Below are positions 15,080 through 26,271 of a DNA stretch of 64,000 nt, piece after piece; position 1 is the first letter of the stretch, and every line of letters begins with the position of its first letter. This stretch comes from Tubiluchus corallicola (Eukaryota > Priapulida > Priapulimorpha > Priapulimorphida > Tubiluchidae): positions 2,079,001 through 2,143,000 of the forward strand of contig JAQGDQ010000004.1 of the NCBI GenBank assembly GCA_030141605.1, in the 5' to 3' direction. The translations under genes and the position numbers were made by a program. The notes under the pieces were generated by a model. It was not told where the DNA came from and searched no databases. It saw nothing but the letters and a program-made list of their open reading frames with translations.

Positions 15080-15103
15080 GTTAGCAACTGCCGTTTCACA
15101 TGA

Positions 15104-15951
15104 TGTTCATGGAGTGTCTGGTAAGCCAAGACTTTTGTACTTTTTCTCAGCGTTTGCTAGCTAGCATAATTCCGTTTGTATATGGTCATCGTTGGATTGC
15201 CGTCATCGAGGGTGCGTCATCATTTGCACTTGCTGCCCCCACTAACACCTCCCCTCTCTATTATTAGACTAGAGAATATATTTGCTTATTTGCTGCACTG
15301 TGATTGATTGTTATTGTTAACTATTTCTTTTCTCCTGGTTAAAAATCTGTTAAAGTAGTAATCAATTAAATTTTGTTATATACCGCTTAATAGTTGGTTT
15401 GGTATTCTATCTACCATCGAATATTACTAGCTCAATAAGACTCCTAGGCCCGGGTTCCGCGTGCCCCCGTATGAAACAGCAAAGCCTTAGGCGGACTCCA
15501 GGATTCTAGTAGTAAATTATCTAACACTATAGAACCCAAGAACTACGAGTTACACCTCGTTTATAGGGCGGTCATAACTGCTTTTCATGACATTAAGAAT
15601 CAGAGTACGTTACCTGTAGACATGGCGTCACAATGTGCTACCAATAGTAAGTCAGTATCTACATGTTGGTTGATATTAGGACAAATTGAGCACTGGTATG
15701 ACACACGAGATAAATCATACAAGAGATGAGCATACATCGATGTAGTTTTGGTAAGTTTAATATAGCGCCTACATGGATTCCTGTTTTTGACTAACACATT
15801 AGAAACCGGTGAACTTGGTGGTCACTAACCACGGTGGATTAACACACTCAAGTGGATGACAAGCTGAATAGGCACGTATAAGCACCAACATCATAAAATT
15901 ACATCTTCCTGATGCTGAAGTACCTGGTTAACCATTTTGGTATGCTGGCTG
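15104..15951. other. Region downstream of the SLC16 gene; no gene seen
   Basis: No supported coding sequence. Part of this region lies beyond the likely 3' end of the minus-strand SLC16 transcript. Confidence 0.45.
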
Positions 15952-15957
15952 TTTATT
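15952..15957 (-). terminator. Probable poly(A) signal of SLC16-like gene
   Basis: On the minus strand AATAAA (TTTATT on plus), followed by a second overlapping copy, lies about 140 nt after the TAA stop of the SLC16-like gene. Confidence 0.5.
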
Positions 15958-16093
15958 TATTTCACCGCTCGTCTGATGCACTGCAAAATGAAAAAAACAG
16001 GCTTATCCATAATTGTGCTAACTTCTGGCGCTGCTCGGTATTTTAATGAAATTGCTTCATTGACATTGCACGATATTGCTGAGTTTATTATAC

Positions 16094-16269
16094 TTACACA
16101 ATTTCAAATGACGGTCTGTTGTTTCGCTCAAAATTGTGACGTGAACGGACAGCTTTAGGTTTTCCTTTTAGCACAGGGACAGCAAGGAGAAGGACGGCTG
16201 CCATTGCCTGCAATGTACCACTCAGGTAAAAAGGAACCCGGTAGTTACCATATTTGCCCACTAACCAGC
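16094..16269 (-). CDS. SLC16-like exon 4 (terminal)
   Basis: It runs from acceptor GATGTTTTAG to TAA at 16094-16096. It encodes WLVGKYGNYRVPFYLSGTLQ, the last TM helix and a basic cytosolic tail (LKGKPKAVRSRHNFERNNRP). The short tail lacks any recognisable sorting motif. Confidence 0.92.
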
Positions 16270-19200
16270 CTAAAACATCCATGAAACAAGATAATGCATT
16301 ATTTGTAATTACATTACGCATGGCAAACTTGTGACTTAACTGTCAGATGGTTATGGTATTGTTACTGTTTGGCAGGGTTGCCGTTTATACGGTAATTATC
16401 GGAACATACGATAATTTCAGGTTGTATACAGTACGAAAAAGTGACTATATTATAATCGATAATGATGCCATAATTTAATAATATGAAACAAAAAACAAAA
16501 GTGTGAAAAAATTGCGCACTGAAAACATTTAGAATGTTATTACTAATCAGTGGAAAGTAAATAAAATTTACTGCGTGCTGAGCACAGTTTCTTGAAAAAA
16601 CAACAACTTCAAAAAAGAATGCTCATCATGACGACGATAAGGCTTGATTCTGCACTTGCAAAATTTAACGACGTTTCACTGCGTTATCACAAATTTAATT
16701 GTGTTTATCACAATGTTGAAGCCGCTTTTTTATGTTAGAGTTACTAATTAAGTGCATAGTGATTATTAGTAATTATACAATAATGTCCTGCTCCAACACA
16801 ATAATTTGGGGTTTTGACAATTTGGCGAAAAATATCACAATTTGACGGAAAATAAGATAATTTTTAACCTCATATACGATAATCAACATCGTGCAAAACG
16901 GCAACCCTGCTGTTTGGCATACTGCAAGTCAGCCAATGTAGGAAGGTTTGGTACAAGTCAGTTTGGTACAGGTAAGTTGGTATAAGTAAAATCGATATGA
17001 AGAAAGTTTGGCACTGGTAAAATTTGGTACTAGGAATCTTTAGTATGTGGTAATTGTGGTACAGGTATATTTGGTACTATTATCTTTAGGTACAAGGAAT
17101 TTTTGAACGAGGAAAATCTAGTATGGGAAATGTTAGTTACGAGGACAATGATTATATTGGATTATTTAGTACTAAAAATATTGTTTAGTACAAGGAAGTA
17201 TTGGTATTAAAAAAGTATGGTACGAGGAAAATTTCATAATAGGAAAGTTTGGTACTGGAAAATTTGGTAATTAGGGAAGTTTCCCTGTAGGGAAACTTAT
17301 CACTAGGGAGGAAATTTGGTACTAAAAAGTTTGGTTTATTATATTAAAAAGCTGATAAAACATAATAACATATAGTGTGTGGCAGCTAAAATTTTATCAA
17401 TGATCATCCTACCCATGTCATGTAGATACATTCGAGAATTCTTTCAGCAATACTTTAAAGGTCTCCAACTCACTTTTTAAACATTGCCAGAACCAAATTT
17501 ACCTGTACCAAACTTACCGTGCACACAAACGAGCATCCTTTACTCATTGGCAGGTCCTACTTATTATTTCCAAGTTACTAGTAGGATGGAGACCCAGCTG
17601 ATGACCAAGGATATCCGTCTAAGGCAAATCGTCACATTTAGATTAATATAAATCTTCTAAAGGGATTATGGCAGATGTCTGGAAGCGATTTTCTGGTAGT
17701 CACCCATCATTTACTAGCAACGTCTAATATTGATTACATTTGGTCGTCAAACCCACATACTTTCACTCATAAGCTGACACAACTCCACTATTTTCCTTGA
17801 GTAATTGCCTGTACTATCAAACCATTATTCTTTTTTCTTTATATCATTATATCTTTCGCTAGCAGATATGTAAAGTAAAACTGATATTCCTGTTATCTCT
17901 ATAGTTTTTAACCTAGGTTTATTTAGTTGACCTTTCTGGGCCAATTGGCCGTACGGTTTGGATAAACCTCCTACAATTACAACATCTGCATTTAAAATTT
18001 AATAAAAAGTGAGTACTGGATTCTAGATTTTTAGTTTGAATACCTTCCAGAATTTACCTGAAATTGGTGGCCCAGCAAGGTAACCCACACCATGGAAGAC
18101 CAACACGAAACCAAGCACGTTTGACAAGTTATCCACTCCAAATACCTCCACAAAAGTATTGCCTAAATTTCCTATTTGCAAACCAAAACATAGGCCATAT
18201 AATCCCATAAACGCTGCATAAAACTGCCACGTCAGACCTTCTAGGACAAGTAAGATCACAAATAATGTCCCTAGTGCTAGAGATATCCAGTACACATAAA
18301 AAGCACTAATGCGAGGATGTTGAACTACCAAGCCACCCACTACTCTTGCAAAAGTGTTCATCAGCCCCCACATGCTAACCGATAATGCAGCTTTTTCAAA
18401 ACTTATTCTCTGTGTGGTTAGATACTTGGGAACAAGAACCATAACAGTCCCACAAGCATAGTTAAAGAGCACAGCACATGCCCCGAAGAGGTAAATACGT
18501 ATGTCATGTAACATGGGCAGAAGTTGTTTGAAGTCGACATGCTGTGTTGACACCTTGTCAAATGGCCGTTGAAGGGCACCCATCACACACATGTTAAGTG
18601 AGATAGCTGAAGAGATTAGCAAAGAACCTCTCCACGTGTATTCGTCTATTAGCAACTGAACGACCCTGCCCATGACTAGCGTACCAACTCCCACTCCAGC
18701 GGCTGCTAGCGAAAGTGCAAAGAAACGCCATTTCAAGAAATAAGAACTGACCAGAGTATAGCTTGTGGTAAATGCTATGCCGTACGCTCCACCTAGAAAA
18801 ACAATGAAAAGAAATAAAACTCTGTGGTTGAGATTGCATTGTAGGAACGTTGTGTAGTGAGTTATGGCAATAACGTAGGCTATTATCAGCTTGTCAATTC
18901 ACCAAAGTGATAACTTATCACATTTGTCCAGAATAATACAAAAATGTTCATACCAATTAGTAATAACAATATAACCAGACCAGAAATGTTTTACCTGTTA
19001 TGACACCAAACGTCACCAATAAGTGGTATATGTTTGTTGCCAATGAGCCTAAACCAAGGCCTAAGGAAGAAATTATGCTACATGTGATGACAACAGCTCT
19101 GGTACCAAACCTCTGTCCAAGAATGGATGACAGTGGACCTAGAACAGTGACAATATATTTTAAATATTAAAACTAACTGACATCCAAATTCTGAATAATA

Positions 19201-19719
19201 GAACTACATCATTCGTGACCTGTAATCAAATGATCCAAGAAGTAACGTTTTTGAAAAGGACACTTATTGGTCAGAGGAACAGTCCTCTAGCAAAAATACT
19301 GCGAGCAGCTATATTATTCCTGCCGGAATTTTACTCTTTAAAATTACTTAAAGGTGTATACTGATTTCTTGTCATAAGCTGTAGCCAGCATATAGCTTAT
19401 ATTGACATCAAATGTGGAGCAACTGTGCCAATATAGCAATCTATGCAGTAATTACAATTTACTGGGTAATATTGCTAACATTTCTAGAGCATGATACTGA
19501 TATTCATTTAATTATACCCATTCCGAAAACGAAAGCAACAGCCACAGAACCAACACACGCAGTCAGAGTTCGCCCTCCGCCAAGGTCATTCAACAATACG
19601 ACATAGTAGACGCCATAGGTGAAAACTGTTCCATATATGATGACCTGATTTAGAAACGATGCCAAAAGAACAAACCATGCCCATCCACGATCAACTGATG
19701 TTGATGTGGCTTGCACCAT
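16094..19719 (-). CDS. SLC16 (monocarboxylate transporter family) gene, four exons
   Basis: Coding exons on the minus strand are 19719-19518, 19138-18995, 18792-18058 and 16269-16094. They join in frame (phase 1 at all three junctions) to 418 residues plus TAA. The family is shown by DRGWAWFVLLASF at residues 10-22, the counterpart of the SLC16 TM1 signature, by YFLKWRFFALSLAAAGVGVG (from residue 133), the counterpart of the second conserved motif, and by the GPPISG turn near TM11 split across the last junction. Members are 12-TM plasma-membrane carriers of monocarboxylates, aromatic amino acids, thyroid hormone or other solutes. The Arg of the TM8 pair is kept (R265), but the acidic partner four residues earlier is Asn (N261), and the TM1 Lys of MCT1 is not present. 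A classical proton-lactate role is therefore doubtful. Confidence 0.93.
16373..16909. mobile_element. hAT-type MITE with 8-bp target duplication
   Basis: A 537-bp element lies in the last SLC16 intron. Its terminal inverted repeats start CAGGGTTGCCGTTT and end AAACGGCAACCCTG. It is flanked on both sides by the identical 8-mer CTGTTTGG (16365-16372 and 16910-16917). An 8-bp duplication with CAG...CTG ends is the hAT hallmark. It contains no open frame and is therefore non-autonomous. Confidence 0.93.
16920..17340. repeat. Degenerate minisatellite of TTTGGTACTAGGAAAA-type units
   Basis: Diverged copies of a unit of roughly 16-18 bp, built on TTTGGTAC(A/T) plus AGGAAA, fill the intron immediately beyond the MITE. 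About twenty copies are visible, with no coding content. Confidence 0.8.
17341..18057. other. Remainder of SLC16 intron 3
   Basis: AT-rich intronic sequence. No additional exon or repeat is recognised. Confidence 0.5.
18058..18792 (-). CDS. SLC16-like exon 3 (main body)
   Basis: The largest exon, 735 nt, runs from acceptor TTTTTCTAG to donor CAG/GTAAAT. It encodes GGAYGIAFTTSYTLVSSYFL, the central loop (RPFDKVSTQHVDFK) and TM7 to TM11, ending GPPISG. R265 and N261 lie here. Reading past the donor gives a short unrelated tail, so the donor must be used. Confidence 0.95.
18995..19138 (-). CDS. SLC16-like exon 2
   Basis: It runs from acceptor GTTCTAG to donor CAG/GTAAAA. It encodes PLSSILGQRFGTRAVVITCS and the following TM3-TM4 region ending FGVITG. 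Phase 1 at both ends. Confidence 0.93.
19518..19719 (-). CDS. SLC16-like exon 1 (start exon)
   Basis: It begins at the ATG of MVQATSTSVDRGWAWF and ends in FGMG with donor GTATAA, leaving one base of a Gly codon. It encodes the short cytosolic N-terminus, TM1 and the first part of TM2. A likely 5' UTR acceptor (TTCTCACAG) lies upstream at about 19774. Confidence 0.9.
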
Positions 19720-22700
19720 TGTGCTGCTTGTTAAGCGTATTTAGGCTATCATAACCTACCGCACCAATACCTGTGAGAAAACAGAAACTTTAGTAAAAAT
19801 TTGTTCATTTAGTTGCAATGTGTTAATACTTCTATGTCACATCTTCTAGCGATTAACGTTTGCAGGGACTAGGGAGCAAGAAATAGCAGCAAAAGCTAAG
19901 GTACTGCTGCAACAGATAGGCCTTGGTTGCAGGGAGATCATAAGATGCAGCAGTAACTGCTCATCAAGATGCAACAGCATGCCAGCATCAGAGTAACGTG
20001 CACATCGGAATCTGACCTTCTATGTCGCTTTGTAGTTGTTCCTGCCACACAAAAGAACTCGGCATCAACTCATTTCTAATTCAAGCACTTCATTTCCTTC
20101 AAGTTATAACAACTTTCAATTTATACCAAACAATTATGCAAACGCACATCATAACTTAGTAGTTTTTTATTTTTTAACAGTAACAATGAAGCGATCAGAG
20201 CTGCTGTTACTTGCATTGATCAATGCCGTGAATTAGATTGTCACGTGATTATTGATCGTAGTTACCTGTATAAGATCTACTGAAGGAGAACGTTCATTTT
20301 AAAAATGACTTTCTTACTTTCAAATATTGAACGGTTCTATTGGTCATAGCCTAGTGCACTTTCGAATCCTATGCACAATATAAATGTGAGGCTTCAAACG
20401 CTAGGCGTATGTGTAGATTTGGTAATGTTAATATTATGTAAATGAGGCTTCGGTGTAGCTTATTTTGTACACGAATGCCGATCAATACAATACGTACACG
20501 TTATACGCTAGGTGTATACACATACTTCGTGTCTATTTTAGCTTATACTTACATTAGCTGCCTTATTATAACCTGAATTACCGGAATTAAGAATTGATAA
20601 GTATATTTAACGAACAGAACCGTACACATTATTCATCAAGGGTTTCTGCATAGCACCCAAAATTCAGACTTCTTCGCCGTTTTTGAAAGTTCTTTATAGC
20701 ATTCTTTATCCCATTTCTCCCTTTAGAACTCTCTTCCTTTCCCTAATAGCGTCTTTCTTTTTTCATCCTCTCTCTCGCCTTTTCTCGTCTCCTGTCTTTA
20801 CTTTCTCTCTCCTATATGAAATTGTTTACCAAAATGCAATTTTTAATTTCTAGAAAAAATATTTTGAGATGTTTAATTGTGTATGTTAAGTATTTCAAGA
20901 TATCGCTTTGTAACTTTTGGTGATCCTATTGGCTGTTAAAGAATTAATTTTCTACATGATGTTATATAAATGGAAATAGTAATAATTTTGGACCAAAGAA
21001 TATAAAGTAAAACAATATGAAATAATCTAAAGTATATAAAATATTGAAAGAACAAAATAACGTTTTCAAACACGATTTACATTAAAGAACTATTCCACCA
21101 AAGCCTAATTGCTCCAATTTTTCTACGTTGGACGCTCTCGGACGTACATACTTGCACAAAAAATAGGCGATTAAAATGTATTTAATCAACAGAACTCATC
21201 TCAATTATGATGTCAAGGCAGCATCGTGTTAATACAGGGATGAACACTAAACTGAAACCGTGAACTTAAAACTTGACGAATATTTTATAGTTTCTTTAAG
21301 ACGTAATAGCACTAGCACTATATTTAATTTTCATTCTTGTAAACATTCATTTGAACGACTCTCTTCATGGATGACTCCTTTCGCAACTTTGCGCAACTAC
21401 AACGTAATCGTTAACTGCTCTTATCAATTATTATAAAATATATTGATAATTAATGGTGATAATATAGTAAATAGACTTGTTTAAATATATTGTATATCGG
21501 TATCAGTTTGTGAATTAATTTTTGTATACTTGATACGCCTATTTCACAATCATTTTTCTGAATTTCTGCTATTGTATTTTTCCGTAGGCTCGACATGTCT
21601 CTTTTATATACCTTCAATACGTTATATGCACATCCCGTATACCTTTAATACGTTATTGTTGATAAAGCTCAGCATACCACACCTCTTAAATTGCAGTCAA
21701 AGAGCCACATAGCGGCTCCAATTATAAAGATGTTTTTTATGAGCGAGTCCAGAACAGTTTGAATTTATTTTATTGTTGCTATTTTTTAACATTTATCTGC
21801 AACTACTAATATTGATGACTTTTGCATGTAAGTTGGACTTTTATCTAACTATACACAACTGTGGAATCGCAAATTAGTGTAACCTGCGGCAATGCCTGTT
21901 AAGCAAAGAAAGCTATTGATATTTTGCAAGACATGTTACGCACTTTACTGATGAATTTCACTCCACTTCTATTTTGGGAGTTACACCTTTAATTACTTGC
22001 CTACACTTAACATTTTAGCACAAGAACAAAAGTATTCATTGTTGCACCCTCTTGGACAATAGCACAGTTGCCAAGTTGATAACTTATGTACAAGATGACA
22101 AAGGTTTTGACGTTCAAATTAGTTAAGTGACGTGATCTAGTTCGACAAGATGGGTAGCTCAAACCAAACCTGCATATTCGGAGTTTGACAAAAAAGTTTT
22201 TTCGTTTGCCTCGCACTACAAGTCTTCAGACTTCTGTTAATGCTCCAAATGCCCACACATTTTTCATGATATTAATCAGCATGATGCAGCATCCTATGAT
22301 ACTTGTTACCATTCACTTCTTCTTACCATTATAATTGTAATCCTACAGCACGCACATTTTCAAGTTTGCATTTTACATTAACTAAGTAAACGACGCAAGT
22401 TGAACCTGTTTTTTTTACAAAGACACCTTCAGCTGCAAAAACCTGTTTAATGTCGGTGTTTTGGCAAAGTTTCCACTCACGCATTTCAAGGGAGCCGCGC
22501 CCTTTTACCGTTTGCACACGTGAACTTGAACATGAAATACCTAACGGAACATTGTTGTTTAGAGAACTGTGTCTTTTCATTTTTATGTTCGTTTTATCTA
22601 ACCATACAAAGGCAATGCATTCCGTTAACAGTTTACCGTCGTAATTAAATTAATCGTATGTAATTGATTAAATTAACTGCAGCGCGTGTAACTAGATTAC

Positions 22701-25175
22701 ATCGAAAAAAAGTAAACAAATACCAGAAAATTTTGTAGAAGTTTTATAAAGGGAAATTTACTCTGAGCGACATACTCTGTGAGTTAACTAATAAAAATAA
22801 GTTTTTTTATCTAGCGCAGTTTTTTAAGCTTTGTCAATTGAACTGATGCCAAAGGTCATTTAAAGTCTTTAATGTCACACCAGGCAAAAACCAGGATCAA
22901 CTTACATATGAGCATTAAACTAGTTTCAGAGAATTTTTTTGTTACAGCTTGAAAACGTCCACTTAATTAAATTGTCAAGTTGGTGTACATACTTATAATA
23001 GCATGCGTTTAGTTAATTATCTTGGAGCCACCAGGAAAGGTCATTTAATTTTTGTATACTGAGCACGTATTCGGAAATCATGACATTTTTAACAATTTGA
23101 GTATGTCTGTCAGTAAGAGTTACTTTTACGAGTTTGCAACTAACATACTCCGTGATGACGATTTTTAGTAATCGTTGAAGTCACTGAAGGTCTTAAGCAC
23201 AGTATAAATTAATGGATTTCATCTAATTTTATTATGCTCCTTCGTGTGATGGAAGGGGTTGACCGTTGAGGAGGGCGCGCTAAAAATACTCTTGCCTAGA
23301 GTGTCAAACTACCTAAAGCCGGTCCTGGCTGTATTGACACTTATTCTTTTTATGATGTAGTAGATATTGCTAAAATAAAACGCTAAACTAGATCTGCGGA
23401 ATTTTCTGTTTCATTCATTTTATAAAATTATTATAACTAAAGTACGGAAAGTACAGAGTCATTTAACTGGGTTTAATTTTTGTATATTTGCATATGTTAA
23501 ATTTAGTGATGCGATTTAAAAGAAAATGTGAGAGCTAGGAAATTATAGTGAATCTTTCAAAATTTAATAAGCAAAAATAAAAACATCAGGTACAACATAA
23601 ATTTTATTGGGGCCCAAATGTCTCTTATCCAAGTGTTCCCATATCATAATGTCCCGTGCCTAAATGTCACATAGCCTAAATTAAACAGCTGTAATCAATT
23701 AACTAAAAAACAAATTGCACAGTTTTATGTGGTGAATCAAATTATCCTACCAAATTTCCACTCAGTTGTATCATGTATTTTAAGCAATTTACAATAAGTT
23801 AATTAACAACTATAGATAACTAATTGACCAATAATATTGACAAATTTCTAATTGCTGCAAATTTGAACGAAGGTCGTTCTAGCCAACTACTCTAGCAAAT
23901 TTCAACTCAATTAGATAAATTAAATAGCTCTTATTTAAATAACCAACTAGATAAATTAATTTCAATTTTCCTAGTTTGAATCAAGCACATCCTAGGCAAT
24001 CATACTACTTGATTAATTAATGCGAACATGCATTTTAAATCAATTTAAAATTAATTACGAAAACAGTTTTAATTAATTAACTAATAATTAACGAATGGTC
24101 ACAAATTTTTGGTTTTGAACCAAGACAGCTATCACCACACAAAATTTCACCTCAGCTGGTAAACACTTTTGGATATATTTTAACTCATTTGAGTTAAAAT
24201 GTCGAAAAAAGTTGAAAAGTTGACGGCATGAATGGCTACATGAGTTCCCCAGGCAACACTGACCACAATTATGGTGATACAATATTGCCATAATATTGTC
24301 ACCAGATTACTACAATACTTACATTACTGTATCTTTTGGGAATATGTGGACACCATATGGTTGAAAATTGGTGGAATTACATTTTCCTAATATTGTATTA
24401 ACCATGTTCCTAACCTTTATACTTTAGTAACTTGTGTGAATTATTGTACAAGCCATTCTTGTTTCAAAATCCTACCCTCCCTGACAAAATTTTAATATGC
24501 ATTAATGCCCTATGTGCTGCAGTTAGAAATAAGAAGAATACCTGGTAAGATGTGTATACTGTACATGTTTACGTGGTGAAAATAATGTTTACAGAATATG
24601 CAAAAACATGAGGCTAAAGAGTAATTATAGTTTTTTATAGGTTTCGCTGTTGCTCAGTGTGCTGATTCGTTATAACTCTCATACAAACTGTATTCAGAAC
24701 AAAGACCGTAAATTAAAAACAATAATAGGTACAAAGTTTCCTATTATTTTACAATAAAAACAATATAAATGTGATTGTAGTGTCCATTGTATACATGCTA
24801 TTAACAAAGTATTAGCAAAGTAGTAACATTAGGGGCTACGCCAAACATAAATCTGCATAATACGTCAATCATAAATCTATGTAATTTAGCAGCTTTAACT
24901 TATAGAAAATGTAGAAATGTATGAAATGTAGAACATGTTACTATAATCATGATTCGGTTTAATGTCAAGACTTAGTAACTTTCTCGACTGCGAACTAACA
25001 ACTAGTTTTTATAATAAATAGATATATGACGATATTTTCAAAAGGAACAATTTCAAAACCATTTTGAAATTTTACACAACTTTTTCTTTATAATATTATT
25101 CAACTGTTCCATCAGAACGATATAATTTTCTGCTTCGCATTGCAGTCTCGTATTTCATGCTAATTTACCATTATA
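19720..25175. other. Upstream region of SLC16 gene and intergenic DNA
   Basis: It holds the presumed SLC16 promoter side. Also present are a CT-rich patch (about 20740-20815), a TE-like end (AAAGCCGGTCCTG near 23320-23333) and a block of diverged AATTAATTAAC-rich repeats (about 23690-24090). Several 60-80-codon open frames occur, but none has family similarity or splice support. Confidence 0.45.
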
Positions 25176-25183
25176 CTTGTAAG

Positions 25184-25554
25184 TAGGGGTGAGCATTCTC
25201 TACCAGAATGCGAACTCGAATCGAATTTGTGACTTTCGAAATCGAATCGAACCGAATTTCTGTATTTCGAATTCGAATCAAATTCGAGTTGAGTCTGAAA
25301 GATAAACGAACAAGTTTTTGAACCCTAAGTAAAAATGATCTTACAAAGATCATGCATATTATTTGATTTTGTTCTGCAGTAAAACCACTATTAGTTTATA
25401 TTATTAAAAATTTTGAAAAGAAACTGTAGCTAAATTGTGCTATTTGCACGCTGAATCAAACATTTTAACGATAAAGAACATTATGTGGCTGAAGTGCTGA
25501 ATTATTCGAATTGAATTCGAACTAAAAAACTGGAAAGTTCGATTCTCACCCCTA
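25184..25554. mobile_element. hAT-like MITE (TAGGGGTGAG ends)
   Basis: The 371-bp element begins TAGGGGTGAGCATTC and ends with the inverted GATTCTCACCCCTA. The flanking 8-mers are CTTGTAAG (25176-25183) and TTTGTAAG (25555-25562), a target duplication with one mismatch. The interior is built of short palindromic TTCGAATTCGAAT-type blocks and codes for nothing. Confidence 0.85.
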
Positions 25555-25562
25555 TTTGTAAG

Positions 25563-26271
25563 TTGTAATGTATCTGAACAATAAACGAAATTGAATTAGT
25601 TTATAGTTTATTTTGTATCCAAAATGCCAGTAAGTCCAACATTGTTATAGAAACTGTTACTGCAACAAATAAACAAAATTTAAATTCAACATAAATTGAT
25701 TGCTCAGGCCAAGAAGGTAAACTTATACAGGACTGAGCTGAAAGCATAATGGAAAGAGAAGGTGTAAAACGGTGCAGGGGAAAAAAGAAAAAATGAAATA
25801 CAAGGGTGGTAATAAGGGTAAGGAAATGACAATGAAGAGTTAATGAGATGATGATGAAAATGAAGATTAGATTCACAGTGAGAACGTGAACAGAAACAAA
25901 TTAATCAGCCGAGTTCACTGCAAAAATCAGTAGCAGTCATGCCAGGACAACAACCTTTGCACTTCTTCTATACTTCTTCTATACAATTAAAGAATTGAAT
26001 TGAAGCAAGTGTCTGCATGAACGCAACCGCTAGAAGAGTCCGCAGCTAAGGCGCGACTTCATCCAACTGCTACGTGGTGCGTCTTGTTCTATTAGCGCTC
26101 ATGTTGGACTTGAATGAATACAGTTTTAAAGTAATTAAGTTTAAATTTATCAGTTATTTTTATCCTTGTGGCAATAAGGTATCTCTCATTGTATCTACTG
26201 GGATTCACGTAATCCTTAGCAGCAATGTAGCCAATTTACAGTCTTAAAGTGATATGCATACAAGCGTGCAC
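25563..26271. other. Intergenic; nothing recognised
   Basis: AT-rich, with an A/G-rich plus strand around 25740-25870. The minus-strand open frame there is low complexity and is not called. Confidence 0.45.

Noticed and set aside
14869-15129. 86-codon minus-strand frame
   Set aside because: It overlaps a plus-strand open stretch with a more protein-like pattern, and neither is certain.
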